Origin: Halocaridina rubra
Taxonomy: Eukaryota; Arthropoda; Malacostraca; Decapoda; Atyidae
Reading direction: 5' to 3'
Assembly: GCA_037179515.1 (NCBI GenBank)
Contig: JAXCGZ010019168.1
Location: forward strand, 24,162 to 88,161
DNA: 64,000 bases
Below, in pieces: positions 1-51,251 of the stretch (the stretch's first letter is position 1; each line of letters begins with the position of its first letter). The position numbers were made by a program, and so were the translations under genes. The notes under the pieces were generated by a model. It saw only the letters and a list, made by a program, of their open reading frames with translations, was not told the DNA's origin and did not search any database.

Positions 1-640
1 GGAATTGTGAAGACAAAACGACGTAAAAATATATATTTTAGTACAAACCTTTTTTTAATATGGAATGACAAGGGTCTGGGAGCCGATTAAAAGTCAACAT
101 CTTCATGAGTTTGCTGCAAGATAACAACTATAGACTAATGAAGGTTCAGCTAAATATCATTATTTTTCAAGAACCGAGATGATGAAGGCAATTTCGTCAT
201 CAAGAAATTCCATGTAAAGACACATTTTTTATATGGTTTTACTTGGATGAGAATGTTCAAAATATTTACTCTGGTCTTCAACAATGTTTGGAATTTGGGC
301 ATGCTAATTCCTTGGGCAAAGTATTTTTTATACACACGATAGCTAGAACTTATGTCAGTGAGTAGTAGTTATTGTTGTTCTCTGTAACCTGCCTGGCTGA
401 ATAGACCCAGTCTTAAAGGAAGACCACTGCCAATCCCAAGCTCTCAGGGAGTGTATGTGGTTGTAAGCAGTTCAGTCTTCCATAAGTCATATTTCATGAG
501 TTGGTGTTACAGTATTGACAGATTCGTCCAGCCACTTCTGATACCTCAATAGGGTTCGATATTGCTGACATTGCAGCCTGGTCAAGAAACTATCTTTATA
601 GGAAAGATGGATGCCAGGAAGTTATTCATGAAGCTATGTC
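1..640. other. unassigned AT-rich flank
   Basis: No ORF, RNA gene or repeat family could be recognised here on either strand. The stretch lies just past the 3' side of the decayed LINE and may include more of that element, but no readable reverse-transcriptase motif was found. Confidence 0.4.
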
Positions 641-3120
641 AAGTCACTTAGTGCTTGGATGGAACTGCAAGATAACTGGGTATGGATTTGTTTGAGGTGG
701 GTGAGGGGGAAGAGATGCCAGTATTTTTGTTATGTGTGCTAGGAGTTGTTGTAATGTTCCTTGGTGAGTGTGGGTGTTATGTAGTTAAGTGAGAATTGTT
801 TTTATGGAAGCTGCAGTGAGTATTTGTGTGCCTTTTACGTCCAGATGTTCTTCAGTTATGAGGACTGGTATTTTGGTGTAAGTGGTATGTGGGTTTAGCT
901 CATGAGCAACTTATTATTTTTAATGCTTTTTGTATAAAGTGTAGGGTTTTCCAGTGTTTAAGTGAGGTTTTCATGTCAAGTTTGCGAGAAGAAGAACTGT
1001 TGATGTAGCAAACTTTGTGGTGAAACATTCGTGTAGTGTTGAGGTTGGGCAAGAGGAGGTTTGCAATTTTGTTTGGATTTTGACCTGTACTTGAGTGTCA
1101 TGCTATCTGCATAGGAATCAATGTGTACTTTTGGTTTGTGAGGAGTGGATAGATCATGCAGGTATAAGACAGATCCTTGTGGGACTTCCTTTGTAAAGTT
1201 TTTAAATGTTTGGTGACTGTCTGGAAAATATGTATGCACGTCTTCCAGCAAAATGGTTGGCCAGTCATCTTTCTGTGTTCATGTAAATGTTTTTGTTGAG
1301 TATTTTGTTTATGATGTTAAGGCAGGAGATGGATAGTATCAAAGGTTACTTATGTGTGATGTGACGAAAAAGTTTCCTATGTGCTGGCCTAGTTGAACTG
1401 ATACCATCAGATATTGTGTAAGGTCTGCAATATGGCTGTTTGTGGAGTGTGTAATGGTATGAATCGGTGTTGTAATAGACTAAAGGAATGTGAGGGGTAA
1501 TTTGTCACAGTATTAGTCATACGCTGATTTTGGAGGGGTGCAGAGTAGTGTAATGGGATGATGTGAAGAAGGTAGTGTGGGGTTTTTGTTGGGTATTGAG
1601 TTAAGGGAGTAGCTGTAGTTTGATAGGTTTGTAGTGTCTGAATGCCTGTGGTCCCAGGTGTTTAAGGTGTATGTTGCCTATATTGTCAGGGCCACAGGCA
1701 TATGAGTGCTCGAGATTGTTGATAATGTGCTCTGTTTGATGGTTGGTGAAAGATGTAGTTTGGGTCGGTATGAAAGTGTATGATGCATTGTCCCGGTGGG
1801 GTGGAGGGGACTTACAAGAGAAATGGTTGATGAGGATATGTCAGTTGTTTGTATGTGACTATAGTGATATGTCTGTTGTTTGTATGAGACTATAGTGTCA
1901 ATTGTAATGGACCTTTTGTAATTGGTTTGTGTCTGTGGCTTATTGGGGTGGTTCTTGTTTTGGTGGTGGTGAAGATGGGAAGGTGACCAAAACCTAGTTT
2001 TGAACACTTTCCATGATGATGTCGGGGCGAAATTTGGTGAACAGAGGTGATGCCTGGAGATGATGGTAGGAAGTGGCTTTGGTGGGAATAATCTTTGTTG
2101 ATGAATATTATAAAGTTCCAGCTTTACGTCACTGACTTCCTTTTCTACTAAGGGCTAGGATGGTTGCCTTCTTGCAAAGGACTTGTTTTGGCAGATGTAA
2201 TCATTACCCTGAGTGCATGCCCTTGCTAACCTCAGGCCGTGACGGGGTGAAAACCCTCGACCTGACGCCTCAAAGTCGCGGACGTTACCACTTGAGCCAC
2301 GGTGACTACAGTTGTTGATGAATGTTATATAGAAGGAAAATATATTCTATTTGGTTCTGCATTACCAGCCTTTGGCTGTGTCAGGGTTATTAGCAAAAAA
2401 GGCATCCATCTTGAGGCTGAAGTCACCATCCACGACGAGTTTTAAGGTATAAATAAAGTATTGTAATTTTGGGGTGTAGTTATGAGGTACTGTGGGGATG
2501 TCAAGTTTTGTGAATGTTATGTCTGATGTTTCGCCAATGCATATTGTAATTGACTGTTTCTGTTTGTGTTACGTAATGGGAGGAGGGATTTTGTGTATTG
2601 GTGTCTATGATATTAGTAAGTTGTGTACTAGGGTGCGGAGTCCACTCCCACTCCAATCCATTCTTGTCTTATGGTGCTAAAGCTATAGAATGTGGGTGCT
2701 TTTTGCGTTCTGTGTAGTTGTGTCTTGCAAGATGGTAATATGTAACACTGTTGATTGATGAAGTGCATGAGTTCTTGTATATTAGTGTTTATCTCATCTA
2801 TATTAAATTGTAGAATGTTGGTGTGGTGCTGTGTGTTTGCTGCTTCTCCAGGAGTATTAGGAGAGGGTGTAGGTGGGAGAGGCAGTAATGATGGTTTAGG
2901 TGAAGGCTGGGTGTTGATGTTGAGGGTATTGGATGGATGGGCGGTATTGGATGGATGGGCAAATTTGCGGGATGGGGTGTTGAAGGGATAGGGGATGGGT
3001 TTGAAGAAAGGTGTAGGGAGCACTGCGAGCAGATAAAAGTTTTTGTATAGTATTTCATGTTAGGAAGTGTTATACAGGTAAAATAAGTTCAGTTTCTACA
3101 TGAATTAAAGAAAACTGAAC
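640..3120 (-). mobile_element. decayed Jockey-like non-LTR retrotransposon
   Basis: On the minus strand, pieces of one LINE appear in order. A proline-rich stretch and an endonuclease start (ILQFNI...INTNIQEL, then a degenerate R-x-x-x-x-G-x-G segment) lie at about 3023-2628. A palm-region fragment (NIHLKHLGPQA) lies near 1670. The segment VPQGSV...SYADSMTL lies at 1251-976. The polymerase box, normally YADD, reads YADS, and residues between VPQGSVL and YLHDL are missing. Multiple stops and frameshifts separate the blocks, so the copy is dead. Order and wording match the Jockey-type polyproteins common in arthropods; the clade assignment is inferred from motif resemblance only. A tRNA-derived SINE sits inside it at about 2160-2306. 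Confidence 0.65.
2160..2306 (-). mobile_element. tRNA-derived SINE fragment
   Basis: The minus strand of 2236-2303 folds as a degenerate tRNA. A box-A-like TGGCTCAAGTGG is followed by an anticodon-arm-like segment, a weak box-B-like GGTCGAGGGTT and a CCGTG/CACGG acceptor-like pairing. The T arm is not canonical and no CCA or clear anticodon loop is present, so this is a SINE head or tRNA pseudogene rather than a working tRNA. It interrupts the Jockey-like LINE. The downstream boundary near 2160 is a guess. Confidence 0.5.
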
Positions 3121-3124
3121 CTTT

Positions 3125-41072
<37,948 letters not shown>

Positions 41073-41264
41073 CTGTAAGAAACACAAATGACATTCTTCA
41101 ATTTAGAAGGCACATAAAATGAAATATAAACATAATCACATTTCCGTTTATAAAGAAATTTCTAATAATTTCCATGGTTTCCAATTTGATATGAAGGCAT
41201 TTTTTGTACAAATATTTCCATATTTTATTCTTATTGAGTGTAACACAAGGACAGGCAAATAAAA

Positions 41265-41650
41265 TTACTCTCATAAGGCCCGGACACCAAGAAAACGAGA
41301 GATGAAGAAAAAGTAGCAGTTTAAGGAATAGGAATAAATAATAGCATGATGAATAATAAAGAACAGGTGTGGCTGAATCATCAAAGTAATGAAGACCTAG
41401 AAACATGGCAGAATTAGGCCCTAAAATGATGATAGACCAGCTGTTTGAAGGAGGAAAGGTTATAAGCAATTAAAGACAGAAGGAGGAAGAGGGTTCCAGA
41501 CTCTAGAAGTAGTCATTGCACCAAGTAATCTGCGAGCTACAAATCTCCACATAGTACCAGTGTGATGAGGCCACCTGGCGAGTGTTACATGGCCTCACCA
41601 GTGGGGGAAGGATGCAACTTGCCAACTTATTAGAGCCGAGATTAAAGTGG
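41265..41650 (-). mobile_element. LINE 3' end fragment
   Basis: The minus strand encodes TTSRVWNPLPPSVF and, after a frameshift, YNLSSFKQLVYHHFRA then stop. This is the usual last segment of Jockey/CR1-type polyproteins (RxWNSLPxxVF...FK). A 3' UTR follows, with CTTGGTGTCCGGGCCTTATG and a GTCCTTGTGTTAC word. The F2 arms carry a similar tail (GGCCCGATAAAGGC...CCTGGTGTCAC). Confidence 0.6.
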
Positions 41651-42439
41651 ACAGGTAGTTACAGGAAATACCTAAGAACTATTATTGAGTGCTTAATATG
41701 TATTAGATCAACAAAACACCCAGATACTAAGGAAACCAGCTAAAACTCAATTTAGGCAGGAAGCAATCCTGACAATACCAAAGAACAAATCAGTATAAAT
41801 ATCAATATAGAATGGCATTACAAACTATCTAGTGCCCTTGGGATTAAAGCATCATCAAAAAATATATTACATAGACTGAAGTATATACATACTGTATATA
41901 TCGCGGTTCACCTTTCGCGAATTCAGAGCATCGCAGATTTATTTGGTGAGAAAAAAATAAAAAATAAATGATTGACACCAGGACAGGCCAAAAACTAAAA
42001 TAAAACAGCCTTTATCGGGCCTGGGCACGAAGAATACATAAAGTAATGAGAAATAGAGATGGAGAGTGTAATGACCTGTCGGATGTGAAGGGATCATAAA
42101 AGATGTGTAATGAATATCCAATTCTCTGCTGGGTTTTAATATACCTCTGCATTACTTTTATGATGTCTATTCCCAAAATTCTCCTTGATCTTATTATTAT
42201 TATTATTGGCAACAATAATTTTCCTTTGATGATGATTGTGGAGATTATCATGATTATTATTATTATTATGTTTATTATTATTACGAATTTGTCATGAAAC
42301 CAATATTTTTGCAATAAATAATGTAGTTTTGGCTGAATGACAAGAGTTAATTAAAGATGTTTCTCTCTCTCTCTCTCTGTCAACGTCTTTCCCTATTTAT
42401 TGTCGTCATCTTTCATTTCCTCTTTCTCATTTGATTTCT

Positions 42440-43156
42440 TCTTCCCCAGTATCTTTCTTCTCTACTTTGATGGCAAATGGATGCATCCTTTTAAAGTTCC
42501 ATCAGGAAATGAAGAGAGAAAGTGAATTTAAAATGGAGGGAAGTTTATTAATAGATTTCTCTCTCTCTCTCGCTTTGTTGACTCCTTATTTCCAATCTCA
42601 GCTATGTGGCTTCCTTTATACATTAACTTGCTTCTTTTATTTTTTTATATCTTCCTTTGTTCATCTCTGCATATTTGTCCTTCTATCTATCTAGCTGTCT
42701 TAGTTTATTATATAGTATCCTTTGCTTAGTTAGTACTCTATTATCTCTTTATACAAAAATGAAACAAACTTTTTTTTAGTGTACTTCTCTAATTTTCTAT
42801 ATAAAAATAATAATAATAATGCCTACTTATAAGTCACTTTTAATCTTAGAAGAATAGCCATTGTACAAAAATGGATAGAAATGTTTGTTTGTTTGTTTGC
42901 CTATGTATCAGCTGATGCTTATTAAAGCACAATATCTTACTCTAAAATATTTATTTATTCACCCTATTTGGGGTTTATCTAATTTTCAAGATTATAGTAT
43001 TATTAATATTCCTTGGTTCTAAACATTATTCTGTCTATCGACCATACTGCACAAAATCTTAACGTAAATAGTGTCAGCTGAGAGAAAAAGAAAACGTATG
43101 CAATCCGTTCAAAGAAAACGTATATCGTACTGTACATGGCAAATTTAAATGAAATA
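42440..43156 (+). other. interior of F2-5
   Basis: CT-rich stretch (CTCTCTCTCTCTCGC near 42555) followed by the F2 internal segment with TTATTCACCCTATTTGGGGT and AGAGAAAAAGAAAACGTATG. The same segment occurs at 13770-13980 and, reversed, at 27780-28020. No coding potential recognised. Confidence 0.6.
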
Positions 43157-43531
43157 CAGTAACCCCTCGCGTATCGCGGGGGTTCGGTTCCGGGACCGAC
43201 CGCGATAGGTGAATATCCGAGAAGTAGGATCACCCTATATACATAGGTATTTTACAATTATTTTTACATTTACTGCATAAACCCTCCCTGTACTGTTAAC
43301 AAACCAACCTTGACTTTATTAATAACAGCGTGCAAGTGTAAATTTCTATGAAAGTGATAGGTAAACTTACCGTGAATGAGGTGATGATGACATGACATAC
43401 TCATATACGTAGGTATTTTACAATTATTTTTACGTTTACTGTATAAACCCTCCCTGCACTGTTAAAAATCACCTTTTACTTTATAAATAACAGTATGCAA
43501 GAGTAAATTCATATGAACGTGATAGGTAAAC

Positions 43532-45155
43532 CTACTGTTCTTGTGAGAGTTGTTGGAGTGCTTTCACGTGTTCATACATGGCTGCCAGATATTCGAGTGT
43601 AAGGCCAGGTTCTTCGATTTCTTCATGCGTTTCCTCTGGTTGTTCTTCTTCCTCTTCTTCGCTCGCTGAGTTTGTAATTTTTTCCAAGTCTTCATCAGTC
43701 GAAGGCTGCGAGTGGCAGTCAACCAGTTCATTCACGTCTTCATGAGTAATATCTTTAAAGCCTTCTCCTCCTAGCAATGCAGCCAACTTCAGAGCTTTTG
43801 CAACTGCCGAGTTATGGACTTCATTTGGAGCGAATCCCTTGTAGTCGTAGATGACTTGGGGCCACAATTTCTTCCAGTTGGCATTGATTGTGGCCGGTTT
43901 CATCTCTTTGATTGCATTCTGAATATTTTGAAGGCTTGTGGCAATCGTGTAATCACGCCAGTAAGTCTTCATTAAGAAGTCTTTGTCCGCATCCATGGCT
44001 TCAACCAGGTTCGCCAGGGCATTTCGTATATAGAGGGCCTTGAACGCACGAATAACGCCTTGATCCACAGGCTGAATCAGTGACGTCGTATTCGGTGGCA
44101 GGAACTCTACTTGAACACCGTCATATTCGAGATCAGTTGCGTGGCCACCAACATTATCCATCAAAAGAAGGACTTTAAATTCAAGGCCTTTTTCCGCAAG
44201 ATAAATTTTGACCTGAGGGATAAAGAATTGGTGAAACCAGTCCGATGTGAGGCATTTCGTGATCCAGGCCTAGGGTTATGCATCCAATACACTGGCAGCA
44301 GATTCTTGCTTTTATTCTTAAAAGCACTAGGGTTCTTTGACTTGTAGATAAGCCCGGGATTTAACATGAATCCGGCAGTATTTCCGCACATGGCGAGGGT
44401 AACACGGTCTTTGTGCGCTTCAAATCCTGGGACTTTAGCTTCTTCCTTAAAAAGAAAAATGCGAGACGGCATTTTCTTCCAAAATAACCCAGTCTCATCC
44501 ATGTTGAACACTTACTCAGGAGCATATTCCCCTTCGGCGATAATTTTCTTGAAGTCGTTGTTCACATACTCTTCAGCTGCAGCTGTATCTGCAGAGGCAG
44601 CTTCGCCATACACCAAAATGCTCTTTGTGCCAAAGCGCTTTTGAAATTTGGCGAACCATCCCTTGCTTGCAACAAACGATTGTTTCCTCAGTGGAGAATC
44701 GCTGGAGGGTCCTGGTTGTGGGTCGTCGATATCTTCTTCTCTCTCCTCCTCCTCACAGTCGCCACTGTCGTCGTCGGGTTTGTTTGCAGCGAATGTCTCG
44801 TACAGCTTCTTCGCCTGTTTGTATGATATTGGTGTCAATGCTGATCATCTTTCTGCAATCAGAAATCCACAGGGCCAAAGCAGATTCAATCCTCACTATT
44901 ATCTTATTGCGGGGTGATACGACCCTCTTCGCTGATTTACTAAATGAAATAGTTTTCCTGATATTTGCCTTGTCCTTTTTGATGTAGCGAACAGTAGATT
45001 CATTGAGGCCAAAATAGTGGCCGACATCCACAAAACCTTCTTCCTTCTTTCAGCATTCCTAACAGTTTCAACTTATCCGTTATGGTTAACATTTTCCTTT
45101 GCCGCTTTGGCTTACTAGCAGAAGCCTTAGAAGATGAAGGACGCTTGGGAGGGAT
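43532..45155 (-). pseudogene. F2-6 Tigger1-like transposase, multiply broken
   Basis: Same family as the F1 transposases. The initiator has become ATC (AIPPKRPSSSKAS). There are frameshifts near 45030, 44820 and 44240 and a stop after EYAPE at 44512. All three core aspartates are readable: NMDETGLFWK, LLLMDNVGGH and QPVDQGVI. The region lost from F1-3 (LIYKSKNPSAFKNKSK) is present. The C terminus ends at LSQEQ, where it is joined to R3-type sequence, so the PIP-box-like tail is missing. Confidence 0.9.
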
Positions 45156-45977
45156 TGCAAAGGTTGAAGTACGTGAATAAAATAAATCACAAGCACAACG
45201 AATTAAAAAGCACAATGCAAACGGCGCATATGTGAGTTAGACTGAACGAGTGAGGCGAGACAATGGAAGATGGTGGGAGAACCAAGCTTCAATCAAAAAG
45301 CCAATCAGACCCCATGATACAGAACATACAGAAAAACAATTCTGTGATTCGTCGTCTCCCACCCTTTCAGCCAATAGCATTCCATGAACTATCTCATGTA
45401 GGTGCGAGCCTTTGCGTTTTCCAAGACGCCAATACAGTGTACGCTATCGTACAGTATTTCACATGGTGCAATACTGTGAGTTATAAGTTTAAATTTATGT
45501 TTTTTACTATTTTTTACTGCTTTATTACTCTTAGGCTAGGAAATGCTTTTTTTTTATCAATAAAATAATGAAAATTTCAATATGTACTAGCTCACGTAGG
45601 TGCGACCCTTTTTGTTTTCCGAAACGCTGATACCGGTATCGTATTTTACATGGTGCAATACTGTGAGTATTTATGTTTTTTACTATTTTTTACTGTTTTA
45701 TTACTCTTAGGCTAAGAAATAAGTTTTTTTTTTCAATAAAATAATGAAACTACTGGAAATTTTAATATATGCTGGATCACGTAGGTACGACCCTTTGCAT
45801 TTTCCGAAACGCTGATACCGGTATCATACTTACTATAGTGCAGAGTTACATGTTCAAATTTATGTTTTTTTTACTATTTCTTACTGTTTTATTATTCTTA
45901 GGCTGGGAAATAAATTTTTTTTATCAATAAAATAATGGAAATACTGAAAATTTTTGTTTTTTTAAGTTCGCTTATAC

Positions 45978-46039
<62 letters not shown>
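45978..46039. repeat. poly(A) tract next to the left end of F2-6
   Basis: Run of about 62 A, expanded from the A-rich left-end segment seen in other copies. Length could include assembly or sequencing error. Confidence 0.85.
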
Positions 46040-46041
<2 letters not shown>

Positions 46042-46378
46042 CTCGCCCAAAAAATAGAGATGCACTGAATTTGCGATAGGTGAACTGCAATATAGCGAGG
46101 GGTTACTGTATAAATATTCTCTACACGCTATTTCCCTGACGATATCATATCAAAAGTTTGTTTGCTGTTTCTTCTTAATGCTTTTTTTCATTCTTCATAA
46201 TATCACGTTCATATAAATTTACGCTTGTGCGCTGTTATTAATAAAGCAAAGGGTGATTTGTTAACATTGCAGGGAGGGTTTAAACAATAAAGGTAAGAAT
46301 AAATATAAAATACCTATAATAAAAAAGAGAAAGAGAAAATGAAAGATGACGACAATAAATGGGGAAAGACAGAGAGAT

Positions 46379-46386
<8 letters not shown>

Positions 46387-46427
<41 letters not shown>
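46387..46427. repeat. (GA)n microsatellite in F2-5 right arm
   Basis: About 41 bp of GA. The CT run at 42361-42380 is its counterpart in the left arm. Confidence 0.93.
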
Positions 46428-46430
<3 letters not shown>

Positions 46431-46563
46431 TTAAGTAACTCTTGTTTATTCAACCAAAACTACATTATTTATTGTAAAAATAATGGGTTAATGACAAATT
46501 CGTAATAATAATAATAATCATAATAATCTCCACAATCACCATCAAAGGAAAATTATTGTCGCC

Positions 46564-46594
<31 letters not shown>

Positions 46595-46920
46595 TCTAAG
46601 GAGAATTTTTGGAATAGACATCATGAAAATTATGAAGAGGTATATTAAACCCAAGCAGAGAATTAGATATTCATTACACATCTTTTATAATCCCTTCACA
46701 TCTGACAGGTCATTACACTCTCCATCTCTGTTTCTGATTATGTATTCTTCGTGCCCAGGCCCGATAAAGGCGGTTTTATTTTATTATTTTTTGGCCCGTC
46801 CTGGTGTCACAATTATTTATTTATTTATTTATATTTTTAATATGGTGCTCCTACTTCGCGGTTTTTCACCTATCGCGACGGGTCCGGAACTGAACCCCCA
46901 TGATAAATGAGGGAGCACTG

Positions 46921-47049
<129 letters not shown>

Positions 47050-48500
47050 CAGTGTTGCCTCACTTATCGCGGTAGTTCGGTTCCGGGACCCGCCGCGAAC
47101 CAGGAAATCCGCGAAGTAGGATCCGCCTATATGTACAGTGATATTTTAATATATTTTTACGTTTACAATATATAAACCCTCCCTGCACTGTTAAAAAACA
47201 CCCTTTACATTATAAATAACTGCAAGCAACATAAATTTTTATGAAAGTGATAGATAAAATTACAATGAATGAGGTGATAATGACGTGACATACATATCAT
47301 TTATAATTAGTTTTTCGTTTATGTACTGTATAAACCCTCCCTGCACTGTTAAAAAAAACACCCTTAACATTATAGATAACAGCAAGCAACGTAAATTTTT
47401 ATGAAAGTGATAGATAAAATTACGGTGAATGAGGTGATAATGACGTGACATACATATCATTTACAATTATTTTTTCGTTTACGTATTGTATAAACCCTCC
47501 CTGCACTGTTAAAAAAAACACCCTTAACATTATAGATAACAGCAAGCAACGTAAATTTTTATGAGTTATAGGAAAACTTACCATGAATGTGATGATGACA
47601 TGACATACCTACTCATTTACAATTATTTTTTCGTTTACGTACTGTATAAACCCTCCCTGCACTGTTGAAAAAACACCCTTTACATTATAAATAACAGCAA
47701 GCAACGTAAATTTTTATGAAAGTGATAGATAAAATTACAGTGAATGAGGTGATAATGACGTGACATACATACTCATTTACATTTTTTCGTTTACGTACTG
47801 TATAAACGCTCCCTGCACTTTTAAAGAAACACCCTTTACATTATAAATAACAGCAAGCAACGTAAATTTTTATGAAAGTGATAGATAAAATTACGGTGAA
47901 TGAGGAGATAATGACGTGACATACATACTCATTTACAATTATTTTTTCGTTTACATACTGTATAAACCCTCCCTGCACTGTTCAAAAAACACCCTTTACA
48001 TTATAAATAACAGCAAGCAACGTAAATTTTTAAGAAAGTGATAGATAAAATTACGGTGAATGAGGTGATAATGACGTGACATACATACTCATTTACAATT
48101 ATTTTTTCGTTTACGTACTGTATAAACCCTCCCTGCACTGTTAAAAAAAACACCCTTTACATTATAAATAACAGCAAGCAACGTAAATTTTTATGAAAGT
48201 TATAGATAAAATTACCATGAATGAGGTGATGATGACGTGACACACATACTCATTTACAATTATTTTTTCGTTTACAAACTGTATAAACCCTCCCTGCACT
48301 GTTAAAAAAACACCCTTTACATTATAAATAACAGCACGCAAAGTAAATTTTAAAAAAAATGAAAATACTGAAAATGTTTTTTTTCAATATTTTAATAGTT
48401 TTGCGTATACCCATAAAATAAAATAATAATTTATCCAAAAAAAAAACCGCGATACAGTGAGAACGCGAACCAAGAAGCGCGAATAACCGGGGTAACACTG
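47050..48500 (-). mobile_element. F1-10: array-only derivative
   Basis: Right end CAGTGTTGCCTCACTTATCG, left end CCGGGGTAACACTG. It consists of about eight R3 units (47150-48345) and a short left-end segment. No transposase. Confidence 0.92.
47150..48345 (-). repeat. R3 array of F1-10
   Basis: About eight units with a period near 158 bp, judged from successive TATAAACCCTCCCTGCACTG words. Variants with ATTATTTTTTCGTTTA and GATAATGACGTGACATAC predominate. They differ from the F1-4 units but are close to those of F1-11. Confidence 0.92.
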
Positions 48501-50040
<1,540 letters not shown>

Positions 50041-50051
50041 AATATATATAT

Positions 50052-50146
<95 letters not shown>
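50041..50146. repeat. (TA)n microsatellite with TAAATA interruptions
   Basis: Regular TATAAATATA interruptions break the tract into blocks. It lies between F1-11 and F1-12. Confidence 0.95.
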
Positions 50147-50149
<3 letters not shown>

Positions 50150-51031
50150 TGTTACCCCGGTTATTCGCGTCTCTTGGTTCGCGTTCTCACTCTATCGCAT
50201 TTTTTTTTTGGATAAATTATTATTTTATTTTATGGGTATACGCAAAAATATTAAAATATTGAAAAAAAAAAAATTTCAGTATTTTCATTTTTTTTATTGA
50301 AAAAAATTTTCATTATTTAATTGATAAAAAAAAAATTATTTCCCAGCCTACGAATAATAAAACAGTAAAAAAATAGTAAAAAACATAAATTTAGATATAC
50401 GTACGTACAGTATAACTCACAGTACAGGGTATTGCATCATGCAAAACAGTGTTGGATAGCGTACAATGTATTGGGGTCACAGCTACGTGAGCTAGAATAT
50501 CTATTTATTTTTCCAGTAGTTTCATGATTTTATTGATAAAAAAAAACGTATTTCTTAGCCTAAGAATAATAAAACAGTAAAAAATAGTAAACAGTATTGC
50601 ACCACGTAAAATATGATACCGGTATCAGTGTTTCGGAAAACGCAAAGGCTCTCACCTACGTGGCCTAGTGAATATTAAAATTTTCATTATTTTATTGATA
50701 AAACAAGTATTTCCTAGCCTAAGAATAATAAAGCAGTAAAAAATAATAATAAAAACATAAAGTACTAAAAGTACTTTCACCATGTAAAATACGATACCGC
50801 TATCAACGTTTCGGAAAACGAAAAGGCTCTCACCCATGTGACCTAGTGAATATTAAAATTTTCATTATTTTATTGATAAAACAAGTATTTCCTAGCCTAT
50901 GAATAATAAAACAGTAAAAAATAATAAAAAACAAAGTACTAACAGTATTTTACCAAGTAAAATACGATACCGCTATCAACGTTTCGGAAACGAAAAGGCT
51001 CTCACCTATGTGAGATAGTTCATGGAATGCT

Positions 51032-51107
51032 ATTGGCTGAAAGGTCAGGAGACAATGAATCACAGAATTGTTTTTCAATATTTTCTGTATCATGGGGTCT
51101 GATTGGC
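51032..51107 (+). promoter_or_regulatory. paired inverted CCAAT boxes of F1-12
   Basis: ATTGGC at 51032-51037 and again at 51102-51107, about 220 and 150 bp before the transposase ATG. The pair is conserved in F1-9, F1-13, F1-14 and F2-6, which suggests a selected promoter element. No TATA box is evident near the ATG. Confidence 0.5.
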
Positions 51108-51251
51108 TTTTTCATTGCAGTTTGCTTTTCCCTCCAATTTCCAATGTGCCGCCTCACTCGCTCAGTCTATCTCTCGTGTGCGCCATTCTCGTTGTGCTTA
51201 CTAAAACGTTTTGCTTGTGATTTTTTTTACTCGCATATTTTAACCTTTGCA

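Larger units (their letters stand above)
43157..46108 (-). mobile_element. F2-6: transposase-bearing element with F2-type ends, nested in F2-5
   Basis: Right terminus CAGTAACCCCTCGCGTATCG at 43157 and left terminus ends GAGGGGTTACTG at 46108, with TA on both sides (43155-43156, 46109-46110). The subterminal words (CACCTATCGC, GAATTTGCGATAGGTGAA) are F2-like, but the interior has F1-like R3 units, a Tigger1-like transposase pseudogene, the CCAAT promoter and R5 units (45400-45920). A 62-bp poly(A) run (45978-46039) lies next to the left end. Confidence 0.88.
41889..46920 (+). mobile_element. F2-5: foldback-like F2 element split by F2-6
   Basis: Left end (degenerate, TATATATCGCGGTTCACC near 41895) and right end ATGAGGGAGCACTG at 46920. 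Inverted arms of roughly 450 bp lie at 41940-42430 and 46325-46830. Both carry the LINE-like tail GCCCAGGCCCGATAAAGG (or complement), the GATGATGATTGTGGAGATTA segment, a CT/GA microsatellite and GATGACGACAATAAATGGGG (or complement). F2-6 occupies 43157-46108. About 2.08 kb without it. Confidence 0.78.

Noticed and set aside
2236..2303. Functional tRNA gene
   Set aside because: T arm and anticodon loop are not canonical and it lies within a decayed LINE; a SINE head or tRNA pseudogene is more likely.
41939..42314. Minus-strand ORFs in F2 arms (SLHIFYNPFTSDRSLHSPS)
   Set aside because: The same words recur in every F2 arm with stops and shifts; repeat sequence with no recognised domain.
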